DNA from: Rhynchopus euleeides
Taxonomy: Eukaryota > Euglenozoa > Diplonemea > Diplonemida > Diplonemidae
NCBI GenBank assembly: GCA_963210315.1
Contig: OY723295.1
Coordinates: forward strand, 908,501 to 972,500
Length of the DNA: 64,000 bases
Reading direction: 5' to 3'
The stretch's first letter is position 1. Each line of letters starts with the position of its first letter. The notes beneath the pieces were generated by a model. That model had not been told where the DNA came from, did no database searches, and saw nothing but the letters and a program-made list of their open reading frames with translations. Shown here one piece after another: positions 21,254-33,222 of the stretch. The translations under genes were made by a program, and so were the position numbers.

Positions 21254-22420
21254 TGATGACGATGAGCTGCGCGCCTTCCCCACCAGAAGGACATCTCACT
21301 GCCCTACCTCTACGTGGACGAGTCAAAATCTTGACGAGTTAGTTGAATAGTCAAGCCCTTGGCATTAGTCCGTAGAGTGGCTGCTGCGGAGGACGGAGGG
21401 ACGGAGGTGGGTCGGTGTGGGATTCGAGAGGTGGAAGATATCGCCGCAGCACTCTACATCGAGCACTGCATGGGTGCATTTTCTTCTTCTCCTCCTCCCC
21501 CACCCCCCCACTCTCTCTGCCCATCCCGCGATGCAGCCTGCTGCCGCGTCTCTAGCGTTCACCTCATCGAAACATACCCCCCCAACCCCACCCCCCCCAC
21601 CCACGCTTCTTTTTTATTGCTCTTCTCAATACCAGACAGACAGACGGGTTGGGGGGTGGGGGTGGGAGGGAGGGGGGCAGTGCAGCCTTCAGAATTTATT
21701 TTCTTCCGCCGGGGTAGTGGAATTATTCACAGGACAGACGGCATCCCGGGTTTTTGGCTATTTTTTTCATTGCTCCAAACGGGGGGGGGGGGAAGGAGCG
21801 CTCTCCGCTACAGTGCTGATAAACGGTGGATTGCTTTAGTAATCTCATCTCCTTTCGATCAAAACAGTTTTAGGAGGAAAGATCACCGAAACTTCTGCCG
21901 ACACTTGGCCGGTAGCGAAGACCTCCCTCAGGTATTATAGTATAAAGGGTGGAGGGAGGGGGGGTCGTTGCTGTGTGTGTTGTGTGTATGATATGCTATG
22001 CTATGGTAGTGGCAAGGGCGATTCCTCGTCGCATAGATCTTGCCACACACATGAGGTTGGGGGCGGAGGGGGTGCTGGCGCACCCACTCCGCAGCCAAGG
22101 GGCACTCCGCATGCAGGGGTGGGAGGGGTGGGCTTGTCGCCCTCTCACACCCCCTCTGCGTGTGTGTGTTGTGTGCGTGCGGCAATAGAAACAGCTCGGT
22201 ATGCTCGAAGTGAAGAAAACGCGAACAAAAGAAAACAGGTAGCAGTGCCGTGCACATCCCTGTGCACCCCCTCCTTTGCAGCTGGTGCAGACCCCCTGCA
22301 TAACGAGTGACGGGGGGGTGGGGGGGGGGGGGCTGACGCTGTGCCTCACGCTTCTATTTAACTCCGCCGCTCCCATTCACCTTCATATCCTCTCCCAGAA
22401 AACCTTACACACACAGTACA
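21254..22420. other. Intergenic, no gene seen
   Basis: C-rich and G-rich runs, a 12-G run near 21780 and an A-poor promoter-proximal region. The stretch 22360-22420 is probably the PMM untranslated leader. Confidence 0.5.
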
Positions 22421-23382
22421 ATGGCTGACAGGAAGAACGGGAAGACGCTGGTGCTGTTCGATGTGGACGGGACCCTGACGGCGGCGCGTAAGAAGGTGAC
22501 GCCTGACATGCTGGAGACCCTGGTTGAGCTGCGCAAGGACTACACGATCGGGCTTGTCGGAGGGAGCGACCTCAGCAAGCAGAAGGAGCAGCTGGGCGAC
22601 AACGTGCTGTCGCTCTTCGACTACGTCTTCGCGGAGAACGGCCTCCACGCCTTCAAGCAGGGTATGCAAACCAGCCCGTAGCCCCCATGCCACCAGCCTG
22701 CACCGCAACACACAGGCGAGCTGCTCTTCAAGCAGAACCTCTGCCTGCACCTCGGCGAGGAGAAGCTGCGGAAGTTCACACGCAAGATCCTGCGCATGGT
22801 GGCCGATCTCGAGATCCCCGTCCAGCGTGGCACCTTCTTCGAGGTATGTCCCTTTTGTCTTCCACGACGCAGATATGGGCAGGACAACCGTGACTTTGCA
22901 TTCGCTTTGCCTGGCAGAATAGCCGACGAGGGGGGGAGGGGCGTCTTTTGCCTCATCTCTTCTTTACCCCACATTCTCATCACCCCCTGCAGCTGCGCAA
23001 CGGGATGGTGAACATCTCGCCCATCGGGCGGAACTGCTCGCAGGAGGAGCGTGATGAGTTTGAGAAGTACGACCACGAGCACAAGGTCCGCACCGCCATG
23101 GTGACTGAGCTGGAGAAGGAGTTCGGGAAGGGGACGGAGTGGAACTTCAAGTTCTCCATCGGCGGCCAGATCTCCTTCGACGCATTCCCCATCGGTTGGG
23201 ACAAGACGTACTGCCTCCGGTTCGTGGAGAAGGACTTCGACAAGATCCACTTCTTCGGCGACAAGACCTACGAGGGCGGCAACGACTTCGAGATCTACGT
23301 TGACGACCGCACCGAGGGCCACGCCGTCAAGACCTACACCGACACCATCACCTACCTGAAGGAGAACCTCATCGGGAAGTAA
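22421..23382 (+). CDS. PMM: Phosphomannomutase
   Basis: HAD-superfamily enzyme that interconverts mannose 6-phosphate and mannose 1-phosphate, supplying GDP-mannose for N-glycosylation and GPI anchors. Exons 22421-22661, 22716-22843 and 22993-23382 give 252 residues, the usual length of eukaryotic PMM. Introns of 54 and 149 bp begin GTATGC and GTATGT. Visible motifs: [14 protein letters not shown] with the Asp nucleophile and the acid/base Asp (residues 14 and 16), [27 protein letters not shown], the cap segment [36 protein letters not shown] and [16 protein letters not shown], which carries the metal-binding acidic residues. All match PMM1/PMM2. The frame is maintained exactly across both splice junctions. 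Confidence 0.97.
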
Positions 23383-24561
23383 GCCCGGGGATACACTTTC
23401 CTTCCCACCCCTCCCTTTCTGGCACCTCCACACCCACACCTTCCGGCACCTCCACACCCACACCTTGACACACCTGAGAAACGGTGTGGGCGGAGTGACT
23501 AGAGGGGAGGGGCCCTGGCTTCCTTGTGTGAACCCACTCGAGGGCCTCCCTCCAGTGAGTGAGGGGATGGTGTGCGCTGTGTGTGTGTGTGTGTGTACGG
23601 CACCCACCCGCCCCCACCCCCACCCTTCCCCTTCCTGTTTGGGGGATGGGGGGATGGGGGGAGGGGAGGGGAGGGGAGGGGGCTGTGTGATGTCTTTTTA
23701 CCCTGGGCTCGGACGAGCAGTATAGACCTGTCCTCCTCCACACATTACGAGAGAGAAGAGGAAGGGGGGGGGGGACAGCGCACCTTATGTGGGATGTCCT
23801 CTCCCCTCCTCTTGTGCTTCGCCGCCCCTTCTGGGTGGGTGAGGGGTGTTGATCGCATTCTTTGTTGGTGGCCTTTTTTTGGAAACAAGAAAATCAACGG
23901 CAAAAGGAATCTTCTCCAAAAATAATTTCGCGGCAGTGGGGATCACACTCACGGGCAGGCTACGCTCTCTCTGATTTGGTGTGTCCCCCCCCCCCCCACC
24001 ACTGCAGAATGACCCACATGCGCATGTGAATGAGCTGTCAGTTCACACAACACAACACGCGGAACCGCACAACTCTTGAGGGTCTCCTCCACCCAACCCT
24101 TTTTTCCCTGCTTCATCGATCCTTCTTTGCACCTATATAGCACAACCGGTTATCGCTGCGTTGTGTGTGCCTCGGAGGATTGCTGAACATGTGAGTCTGG
24201 GTCTCCGGGTGAGTGGGATGTGCCTATCTGCAAAATGTGTGAGGGCGTGACAGCCGAAATCGCATCAGGAGGGGGATTGGGTGGAGGGTTCGGGGGGGCG
24301 AGCCCCTCATAGAATTTCTCTGCCTTGGCGCGGTTTTTTTCTTCTTCTTTTGCACTGCTGCAAGAAGACGGGGGAATTACATTTTTTTATGGCAAACCTA
24401 GTTTGAAGCATTCGCGCATATAATTCAAGATCTCCACATCTTCACGGGGTGGGGAGGTAGGGGGGGGTGGGGGTAGGGGTCGGGGTTGTGCTCTCTGCCA
24501 CTGCCCTGCAGTGTCAGCGGATCACACCAGCCCCTCCCTCACCCTCACCCTCGCCTTCCCC

Positions 24562-24608
<47 letters not shown>

Positions 24609-25282
24609 TGCAAGATTCTGCAAAGAATGTGTTTCTTTTTCTTAATCTCCCTACCATTCTCTTCCTATCTTGGCATGAGCGATAATCCCCCAGTTGTGTA
24701 CGGGTAACACAGTTATGGGCGCACAGCACGCACACATCTCCCTCCTGAGAGTGCAGGGAAAACCCCAATAAAATATACACCCACCCCTGTTGATTGAAGG
24801 GAGTGGGGGAGGGTAGGGAGGGTGTGGTGGAGGATAGGTAGGTTACGAGTTGATATCTCAGCGCAGTTGTTGAAAATTTACCCCCACCCCCCTCCCCCTC
24901 CCCCCGCACAACACAACACAATCCCCATACTATTGTGTTGAAGTCGTGCATCGAGGGGGTGGGGGGGTGGGGTCAGGTCTTCTCCTTTACTCTCTCTGTC
25001 TGTCTCACCCACCTCGTGAGAGGGGGGGGAGAGGGGGGGGGAGGCCTTTTATAAAGAAACTAATCTCAAGTTGAATGGAAGGAAGTGATTAAGGAGGAGG
25101 TGGTTTCAGCCCCTCTCTCTGTTTTCCATTTTACGTCGCGCTGCGGGGGGTGCTGGAAGGAAGGGGGTGGGTGGGGGGGTGTGAATGTGTGTTGGCCTGG
25201 CACACAGTTGGGAGAGGGTAGCGCCTCAAGAGCAGCATGTCTGCTCCGTTGTCGCACCCCTCCAAAAAATGGGATGTAGGTG
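23383..25282. other. Intergenic, no gene seen
   Basis: Low-complexity DNA with GT, GGGGA and C runs, and a GC-hairpin-like GGGGGGGCGAGCCCCT near 24292 that resembles the dispersed repeat without its tail. No coding region is supported. Confidence 0.5.
24566..24604. repeat. (CT)n microsatellite
   Basis: An uninterrupted CT dinucleotide run of about 39 bp. Confidence 0.95.
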
Positions 25283-25923
25283 TATGTATGCAGTGTTTTC
25301 CCGATCATCAAGAAAAAAACGGGGCTCATGATGAGGTGCATTTTTTGGGGGGGTGTGAAAAAAAATTTCACGCGCTGATTTTGTAAGTATGTGCAGTGGT
25401 TTCCTGAAAATCCATCGGGGGTCTGGGGGGTCTGGGGGGCGGAGCCCCCCAGCCGCCGGAGGCCACGGTAGTGAGCATCTGTTGCGGTTGGCAGGTCATC
25501 CATGGCATGTAAATGTTGACCACAGGGTCCTATGAGCAGGCACTGCTGGTCGGAGGAAGTACACCGCCTGCTTGATGCCTCTGTGCGAGGCCTGGCGCTC
25601 CAGTTCGCCCTTCTCTTTTAAGAAGGTGTCGCAGTCAGTTCTTCGCATTTGCCCCCCTTCCACCACCAAAAACTGAGAGAGCTTTTTCTGCATCTAATAG
25701 CAGCACCCTGTGGGGGTGGCGCCTGTTAGGGAGGGTTGTTCTGTGCGTGATGAAAAAACTGTCCTTCATCAGAAAAAGTGCCCCTGAAGACCCTCGGAGC
25801 TCCCAGATTTTTTTCCTAAGGAAAATCCCTGTTATGATGAGTTCATCAAGCCAATTTTCGGAAAAAATGAAAAAATGATGAATTCATCACGGTTTTCATC
25901 ATCGGGAAAACACTGTATGTATG
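25283..25923. mobile_element. hAT-like miniature transposon with 8-bp target duplication
   Basis: Element body 25291-25915 (625 bp). The left end is CAGTGTTTTCCCGATCATCA and the right end, read inverted, is CAGTGTTTTCCCGATGATGA, so 15 bp are perfect and the similarity continues imperfectly. Both sides are flanked by the same 8 bp, TATGTATG (25283-25290 and 25916-25923). CAGTG-type termini with 8-bp duplications are the hallmark of hAT transposons. Inside are repeated GATGA/TCATC motifs near both ends, one nested GC-hairpin repeat, and a 65-codon minus-strand open frame (25496-25693, with QFLVVEGGQMRRTDCDTFLK) that could be a transposase remnant but is not recognisable. No full transposase, so the element is non-autonomous. 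Confidence 0.75.
25417..25483 (+). repeat. Dispersed GC-hairpin repeat, copy 3
   Basis: Perfect palindrome GGGGGGCGGAGCCCCCC with the conserved tail ending GAGCATCTGTTG and a duplicated GGGGTCTGG lead. It is nested inside the hAT-like element, so it was either inserted there or carried by it. Confidence 0.85.
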
Positions 25924-26868
25924 TGTGTGTCGGGTGAGGTTGTCCCACCACCGCTTCGCCCAACGATGTGCAGGCAATAGTTGTTGCCACTTTTGTGATG
26001 ATGGAGAAAAGTGTACGTCTCAGGCTCGGGCAGGAAGTGGGTGGAGGTCTCTTTTTCAAAAAAAGAATATGGGGGAGAGCTTTCGCTGTGGCACACTGTG
26101 TGCCAAACTGTGTCACTTTGCAGCCAGGTGTTGTGAGGCGGTTCACCCTTCCTCGCTTCTCTGCATTTCTGACCGAAGCCCCCCCCAAAAAAAACCATTG
26201 TTCACGGTGAGAGTTAACGCCACCGCGAGAGCAGCTCCTCAGCAGCTGGCGAAGTTGTTGCCAGCTGCAGGACGCTGGCACTTTTGCCTAACGAACGCAA
26301 GGCATATCGATGTGGCATCTCTCCAAAAGGCCATCGCCAAAGGGGGGGGGGTGCAGGGGTCGGGGAGGGCACTCACCCCCACACACCCCCCACTCTTCCC
26401 CCTCTCCGTCGTCCATCTTGCCTGGCACGGTTCGAAAACAAGTTTGCATTGGTATTTAAAAAAACGTCCGAAAAAATACGAAGCATCGTGTGTGCTTACC
26501 CTACGACAGGTTGCCACGATGTCCGGTCGGGACACCACCGACGGGGAAGCGTGTATGTGCGTGTGTGGGGGGGGGGGGGGCCGGGGGGGGGGGAAGGGAT
26601 CGGGAGGTGGTGGTGGTGGTTGTGCATGGATGCACGCCGCACGCCGTGCCGCGCACATATCGGCTGGTTCGTTGCATTGCGCTGGAAAAGAACAGAAGAC
26701 CCCCCTCTGGGAAGCCTCTCCCCCAACCCCAAGCACCCCACACACACACCACCTCTCTCGCCTCTCCCCTGCGATGCGTGTCATTCTCCACAAAAGCCCG
26801 AAGCGCAGCACGGGCTTGGCCAGGGGTGGTGGTGGTAGGGTGTCAGCCCCCCTCGGCCCCACCCGCGC
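25924..26868. other. Intergenic, no gene seen
   Basis: Long overlapping frames exist on both strands, but they are GC-driven and lack motifs. G runs occur near 26342 and 26568. The last 100 bp precede the small membrane-protein gene. Confidence 0.45.
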
Positions 26869-27537
26869 ATGAGCCTCGAAGACGCCCTCTCGAGCTCTCC
26901 GCCCCAGCTGGCAGACTGGGGCGGGTTCGGTGCTGGCGGCGGGGCGTACGGCACGCTGCTGCTGCTGCTCGCCCCGCTGCTCATCTCCGCACTGCTGCTG
27001 CTGTGCGGTGCGCAGTGTGCCCCCCCTGCGGCCAACACGCCTGCTCAGTTTTTTCGGGGGGGTGCACCGGGCAGCCGGTTCCCACCGAGGGGTGAAGGGG
27101 AACGCAACATGTCTGCCGCACCGCTTGCCGGGATGTCGGTCGAAGAGCTGCTGCAGGCGGCACGTGATAACGTGAACAGGGGCGAGGGCAGCGTGGCGCT
27201 CGACGCCGTGGTGCGGGCAATCCGTGCGAAGTGCGGTGAGGAAAACCTCCTCTCGGTGCTGGACACCGCAAAGCGGTTTGCCGAGAGCGAGTCGTCGAAG
27301 TACACAACAGACGCGACACGCGGCAAGACGCAGCGCGAGATCCTGCACACCGCCGTGTCGGGGGAGGGGTCGCTCCTTGCGGAAACCTACTCCGACGCCT
27401 CTGACGCCCTCAAGCAGGCGGTGAAGTCAGGCGACTCCCGTGTCTGCACGCGCTGCGGCGACGTTGTCGCCACGGCACGCCTCGAGGCGCACTCCACAAA
27501 ATGGTGCCCTGCCCTTCCGGACACCGATGACGACTGA
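26869..27537 (+). CDS. Small protein with hydrophobic segment and C-terminal C2HC zinc finger
   Basis: 222 residues, no intron needed, start ATG in CGCGCATGAGC. Residues about 29-45 are a strongly hydrophobic helix (TLLLLLAPLLISALLLLC), a likely membrane anchor. A Gly/Pro-rich linker follows, then a helical domain (MSVEELLQAARDNVNRGEGS, then ALDAVVRAIRAKCGEENLLS) of about 100 residues. Near the end CTRCGDVVATARLEAHSTKW plus C forms a CX2CX12HX4C zinc-binding motif, followed by an acidic tail. The domain pairing resembles small uncharacterised eukaryotic C2HC proteins, but I cannot assign a family or function. If only the soluble part is translated, a second ATG at 27109 would remove the hydrophobic helix. 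Confidence 0.8.
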   Translation: MSLEDALSSSPPQLADWGGFGAGGGAYGTLLLLLAPLLISALLLLCGAQCAPPAANTPAQFFRGGAPGSRFPPRGEGERNMSAAPLAGMSVEELLQAARDNVNRGEGSVALDAVVRAIRAKCGEENLLSVLDTAKRFAESESSKYTTDATRGKTQREILHTAVSGEGSLLAETYSDASDALKQAVKSGDSRVCTRCGDVVATARLEAHSTKWCPALPDTDDD

Positions 27538-28278
27538 ACAGCCCCCCTCACACGCTATGTGCCAACATTCCACCCCGTTCAAACAATATATCCATTGGGG
27601 TCTGAGCTCCGGAGGGGCCTCAGTGTGACGCTCTTGTGGGAGGGTGACGCGCTTTGTTTGCTGGCTAGAGGGGTGCTAGACCCAAAGGTCCTGGCGATGT
27701 ACTCCGGGACAGGCTTGATCCCCTCCGCCTCGTGCACGCGTGGTGGTATCGCGTGCCCGAGGTGAGGGGGCGGAGATTCGGTGGGTGTGGGGGCATTCTG
27801 CCCAGGTCTCAGTTCCTGAATAAATTACTGCCCCCTCCCCCCCCCCCCCCCCTTTCCCCTCTCCCACCACACCCCCTCCACGTTCAGCCCCTTCTCGAGG
27901 CAGGCTTTGTTGAAGCCCTACGCAAACCCGACACCTTTCTTCTGGGTGCCTCCGTTTCAAAGCACCCACGACACCACCCCACCACCCCCTCCCCAGGGTC
28001 TCGTTGCGGCTTGTCGCATCGTACCTACACACAATGCCCCTTGGGGCCAGCCGGAGTCGGCTGACTGCTCGGAGTAGCAGAGAGATGCCTGTCTCCAGCT
28101 CACGGGTATGTTGGGGCCCCCTTGTGCTGCTGGAGGGAAGCCTTGCTGGGAGGTGGGGCGCCAGGAGGGGGGGGGGAATGGCCCTTTCGCGGCTTTCTCG
28201 GCCAGGGTCTGCATCTGGGAGCTGAGTGTTTTTTGATACCACCAGACAATCCCAGTTGTTTGCTGTCTCTGCAGCACT
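27538..28278. other. Intergenic, no gene seen
   Basis: Contains a long C run near 27840 and mixed sequence. An upstream exon of the next gene could be hidden here (CAG acceptors and pyrimidine tracts are present just before 28279), but no coding frame with support was found. Confidence 0.4.
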
Positions 28279-30964
28279 ATGCGTCCCCACAGACCAATCC
28301 CCCCCCCCCCCCCACCACAGACCAAGTCGGGCAGCCGCGTCAAGCGCTCCTCCTCCCGACAGGGCACCGTGCGGAGCGGAAGCGTTGGGCCCGACGACGT
28401 ATGCAATCTCCCCCACCGCCCCAACGGGCCCGCCTGCCCCCCTCTCCCTGCCCCTGCCTCAGCCCACCCCTCACTCACCACCCACTCCCTGAACCCTGCT
28501 CTGCGCATAGCCTTTGCCTGGTCTGGGGGTGGGGGTGGGGGGCGGTGGTGCGGGTCTGCGAGGCAAGAGAGAGGGTGGGGGGGCGGGGGCGGGGGAGGGG
28601 TGTTTTTTTGCCTCGGTTTTTTTCCTCCGAGTTTCCTCCGAAAGCTCTCCCTCTGATGGTGAGGCCAACAACGCACCGACACACCTCCCTCTATCTCTCT
28701 TCTTCTCTCTCCCCCCTCAGGTATCAACATCGTCGTATCAAGACTCGCGTGCTGCAGCGTTGGAGCGCGAGGGGGCGCATGTTGAGGAGCTGCGCCGCCA
28801 GCTGGCGGAGGAGCGTGACGACCTGCGGCGGGTGCGACAGGAGTCACAGGAGATGGAGGTGGCTCTGCGGCGTGAAGCTGACGAGCGGATGAAGAAACAC
28901 CAGGCGGAAGTGGAGGCGCTGCAGCACAAGCTGAAGCAGGCCGAGGAGACGGAGAAGTCACGCGAGAAGCTCCTCGAGCAGCAGCGTGAGGTGCACTTCA
29001 GCGCCATGCAGCAGTGGGGCGACACGGAGGCCTCCATGCAGAAGACCACAGGCGAGATCATGAAGAAGCGACGCGGCGAGATGAAAGCCCTCCAGCTCTC
29101 CCTCGACCAGGAGCGTGAACGACGGACCGAGGTGGAGCGCCTGCTTGTCGAGAAGGAGCATGCCCTGTCCGAGCTGGGCAAGGAGGGGGCGCAGCTGTCT
29201 GCAGACAACCGCAACATCCGTGCGCAGCTGGACGAGAGCCAGGCGGAGGTGGCGCGGATAAAAGAAGAGCTGTCGACGATGGAGCACATCCTGACCTCGA
29301 AGGAGAAGGATTCCGAATCCGTGAGGGATGTCGAGGCGCAGAAGCGCGAGGTGATGCGGGCGGAATCCAAGGTGAAGGAGGAGCAGCTGACGAGGCTCGT
29401 GGAGGAGACGCGCAGCGGGCACCAGTATCAGCTGAAGCGGTTTAAAGACCTGAAGGACCGCTACCTCGCGAAGAAGCGGAACCACGAGGAGAGCAAGCAG
29501 ATGCTTGCCGACAGCGCGCAGGAGGTGTTGGAGCTGCGGGTGAAGGTGGGGACCCTTGAGACCACCGACAAACACCGTGTGGAGGTGATCCAGCAGCTCG
29601 AGTCGCAGCTGCAGGACCTGCAGCCGCAGTATGACCGCTACTCCGTTGCGACGGGATCCCCGGAGTTCGACCACCGTGCGGTGCATATGCTGTCCTACCA
29701 CGACGCGTCGCCGCACTCCTCACGCCGCCCCACCCCCAGCAAGCTGCGGTGGGCCAGCAGCTCGCCGCCCCACCGCGGGTCGACTCCCTTCTGCTCCGCC
29801 GTGAAGGCAGCCACGCCGCACCTCCCTCTGCTGGACAACGGCCCGACCCGCTACAACCCCTTCTCGCGTGACGCGCCGGCGAAGAGCAACACATTCCGCA
29901 ACACCACACCCCCCACCATGCGGCAGTACTTCTTCGACAGCGCGGGGAACCGGATCCTCGCGCCGGGGTCCCGCTACGCGGTGCCCGTGCCGAAGCCGCG
30001 CTACTCCACCGTCGGCATGCGGGTGTCCCACCCGCACCACCACTCGCAGCCGCGCACCCCCCCGACGGTGCGCCGCCGCAGCACCAGCGAGGGGGGCCAC
30101 GGCGCCCTCACCCGCACCCCCTCCACCCGCTCCGCCCGCTCCACTACACGGTCCGCCTCTGTCGACCCCAAGCTGCCCCACGAGATGTCCCTCAGCTATG
30201 TGCCCAGCAGCAACCTCGGCGCGCCGCGCGACGAGCTCGTCACCCTCAACACCACAGCGCCGCAGGGCGCAGCACCCCCCCAGCCCCCCCACCGGCAGGA
30301 CTCAGGCCAGCTGCCGGAGGACCCGGTGCATTACAGCGTCAGCGAGGCTGCCACGTCTGTCACACAACGCCCTCTGGTGATGCGCCCCCTCGTGCCTCCT
30401 CCCGTGGTTGTGCCTGCGGATGAGGAGAGCGCAGGGTTCCCCGAGGGGAATGCCCAGCAGGTTGAGGCGGCACCCGCCCCGGAGGCGGCGGCGGTGGAGT
30501 CGGAGGTGCATCCCCGGGAGCTCCAGAAGCCCGGCGCGGTGGAGAGGGAGAAGGCGTCTCCGAACATGAGCCGGAAGAGTTCGTTGAAGGCCTCCTTTGC
30601 GGAGGGGAGCCCCAGGAGTTTTATCACGCTGACCAGCTCGTCTGACTCGAAGTCCTCCAGCGAGAGTGAATACGAACAGAACAGTTACTCTACTCCGCAT
30701 GGCGGGTCTCGGAAGGGGCGGAGGGGGCGCCGTGGGTGGCGCCGGCATGCGTCATCCCCTTCAGCATCTCCAACCATGGCTAGCGACGAGGGGTCCTATT
30801 CGCTGACCTTCATGGAGGAGACCAATAAGGACACGACGCATGATGGGTCCACCACCTTCTACGAAGAGAAGGACACAGAGTCCCGAAGGGACACGCCGCG
30901 GGATGGGACGGAGCTCATTACCCTGGACGATTCTGACGAGGAGTCGGATGATATGTCTGCTTGA
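28279..30964 (+). CDS. Coiled-coil protein with Ser/Pro-rich tail, function unknown
   Basis: Inferred exons 28279-28398 and 28721-30964 (787 aa), joined by a 322-bp intron starting GTATGC and ending CCCTCAG. The N-terminus is Pro-rich then basic (TKSGSRVKRSSSRQGTVRSG). Residues about 46-346 are a continuous charged coiled coil (EELRRQLAEERDDLRRVRQE and similar). From about 350 the protein is Pro/Ser/Thr/Arg-rich with tyrosine-containing segments (MRQYFFDSAGNRILAPGSRY), and the last 150 residues are acidic and Ser-rich. No named family is recognised; the architecture suits a cytoskeletal or centrosomal scaffold. An ATG at 28514 would give a longer first segment, but that region is G-rich low complexity inside the intron. 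The 5' end could be incomplete if an upstream exon exists. Confidence 0.78.
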
Positions 30965-32763
30965 GTGGAGGGTGAGTGGGTGTGTGTGTGTGGAGGAGTA
31001 CGAATGTGATGAGCGGCGGAAGCCCCGTCTATTGAACGAAACAAGTGGTTCCGTTGGCTTTGCACAACGCCACTGATCCCCTTGGCATTCTCTACGTCAA
31101 GGCTGTGGTGGGTCGGTCGAGACCGAATCCTAAATCCGGTGTGACGTGTGTCTCTGCGAAGGTTTCTTGGTACAACCTTGGGCTCTAAACCTGGACACCA
31201 ATAAACGCGACAATTGGCAAACATGTGTCTTTCTGATCTGTTCCGAGGGGGGGATTGGGGTATCGAATATACCGGCAGCGCTGGAGCAGCACTGTCCCCA
31301 GCAGCGCAGCAGCAGCACAGAGAGCGACCTGCATGTGTGTGTATCACAGGTGCACCCTGTGTGTCCTCATGATGTTGTCTCAGCCCCAGAATGTGATTGC
31401 GGAACGAAATAACTCTGTCCCCCATTGCCCCCCGCACATCCTCTCCCCCCCGCCCCCACGTGCCAGCTGGCTTTTCGGGACCTTTGTTTGTATGCACGGC
31501 CCGTCTCCTGGCGAGGAACGAAAAGGAAGTTCGAAGCCTTAACTGAACCTTTCAGCGTGTCCCCCCCTCCACCCCTCCCCGGACACACTCCTGCACGCCG
31601 TGCGGGTCTTTTTGTGGGAGTGGATGACGCACCGAAGATCACACTCTGCCCTTTGCGATATCCGCTGTTTCTGTGCCCAGTTCTTCCTAAGAGGTGTGGC
31701 AGCTGTGGGTGTGGAAGGCGGTGAAGGGAGCAGGGGGTTTTGCTCGGTGTACCCTCCTCTATACAAAAAAGGGTGCCCCGCGTGTCTGAGTGTCTTCGAG
31801 CGAGATTGAGCCCCCCCCCCCCCCCGCCCTTCAGCTTTGCACAACAACAGCCGAACACCCGATGGGCTTTTCTCTTGTGGTCCGCCCCCGTCCCCCCCTA
31901 GCCCGACGGGATCACAGCTGCGACGATCCTTAATAACCCTCATTGGCGGCTGTCTTCACTTCTGCGAAGAGTATCGTCCGTGCACATGCCCACACCCCCT
32001 CCTCCCTGACCCAGGGTGTCCAGGAGACACCTCTGATTTGCCCCCCCGAGGCCCTTCCGCTCCTGGAGTCTCGAGTGCCCACTCGAGTGCCCCGTGGTTT
32101 GTCACTACCTGTGTTGTCGTCTCGGGTGCCCGCAGAAGGCACCAAGAGAGTGTGGTCATTCCCACCCACCGAGCCCCCCGGGTTCCAAGGCGAACGGTTA
32201 TGCGGGGTATTTTTTTTGCAAGTGAAGTGTGTACATCTGTATAAAGCCTGTAGAAACCCTCGGCTGACCTTATCTCCAGAAGAAACGGTGGGGTGAGAGA
32301 GAGGGGGGGGGGTGTGTGGCGATTTCTGATGCATATACATACCCCCATACACACGCTCCTTCTCTCCTATCTGCAAGCAAAGAGAACCATCGTCAAATGT
32401 AATCTAATGCCCTGCCTTGGGTCTCTTCGGTACGGGGGCCGAATCATGGTGAAATATGCCCGCCCGCCCCCCCCCCCCCCCCTCGAGACGCTAACCAAAA
32501 AATACGCCACGCCAATTCAGCCTGGGCATCCTGGGTTGAGGCTGCGTCTATCCTCCGTGAGTACAACGCCTTCTGGTGATTCCGTCATGACGCCAGAAAA
32601 GAGGCGACACCCACTCAAGCCACCTGTACGATCTGCTCTCTCACCTGCGCCACTCCCTCTTCTCCTCGGGGGTTCCGCCTCCCCCGCCCTCCGTGTCACT
32701 CTCTAGGGCCCCCCCCCAGCGGAGGGGCTCTCCCTTTTCGCATTCATCCTGCCTTGTTGTGTT

Positions 32764-32764
<1 letters not shown>

Positions 32765-32804
<40 letters not shown>
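32765..32804. repeat. (CT)n microsatellite
   Basis: About 40 bp of uninterrupted CT dinucleotides. Confidence 0.95.
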
Positions 32805-32810
<6 letters not shown>

Positions 32811-33163
32811 TTGCCCATCTTCTCTTTTGGAAGAGCGGCTGGCTTTATTGCACTAAAAAGAAAGACACGTGGCAGCTTTTCGGTTTCCCCCCTGCGTATC
32901 CTTGCACTCGCAGCACCGTCCGGACGTGCAAACCCACACACCCCATGGCTGTGCCGTGGTTTGTTATGGAAGAGGGTGGGGGGTGAGGGGTGTTGTCATG
33001 GGAACTTTTCACTCTCTCGACTCTTCGCGCTATGTGCCAAAAGAAAACTGTGTCACAAAAATCAGGGTGCAATCACTGCATAAACGGGGAATGGGGGGGA
33101 GGGGGTGCTCGCCGTGTGGTGGCCATCAAATTGTTATTTGGCTTCCTGACGGGTGTTGTGTGT

Positions 33164-33222
33164 GTTTTGATCACTTTTTAAGGTGGGTTAACCCTGCACG
33201 GGTCCTAGCCCACCCCTGTGTG
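33164..33222. repeat. Dispersed hairpin repeat TGATCACTTTTTAAGGTGGGT, copy 2
   Basis: Shares TTTGATCACTTTTTAAGGTG with 10433-10490, a complementary AGCCCACCC arm and a GT-rich tail. The loop is longer here (TAACCCTGCACGGGTCCT), which itself contains a small inverted repeat. Confidence 0.6.

Noticed and set aside
20046..21326. 426-codon minus-strand frame over CDC45
   Set aside because: Antisense shadow; the plus strand has unambiguous CDC45 motifs.
26239..27348. 369-codon minus-strand open frame
   Set aside because: It lies antisense to the C2HC-finger gene and a G-rich spacer, has no domain motifs, and is Cys/Arg/Pro-rich as expected for the reverse of GC-biased codons.
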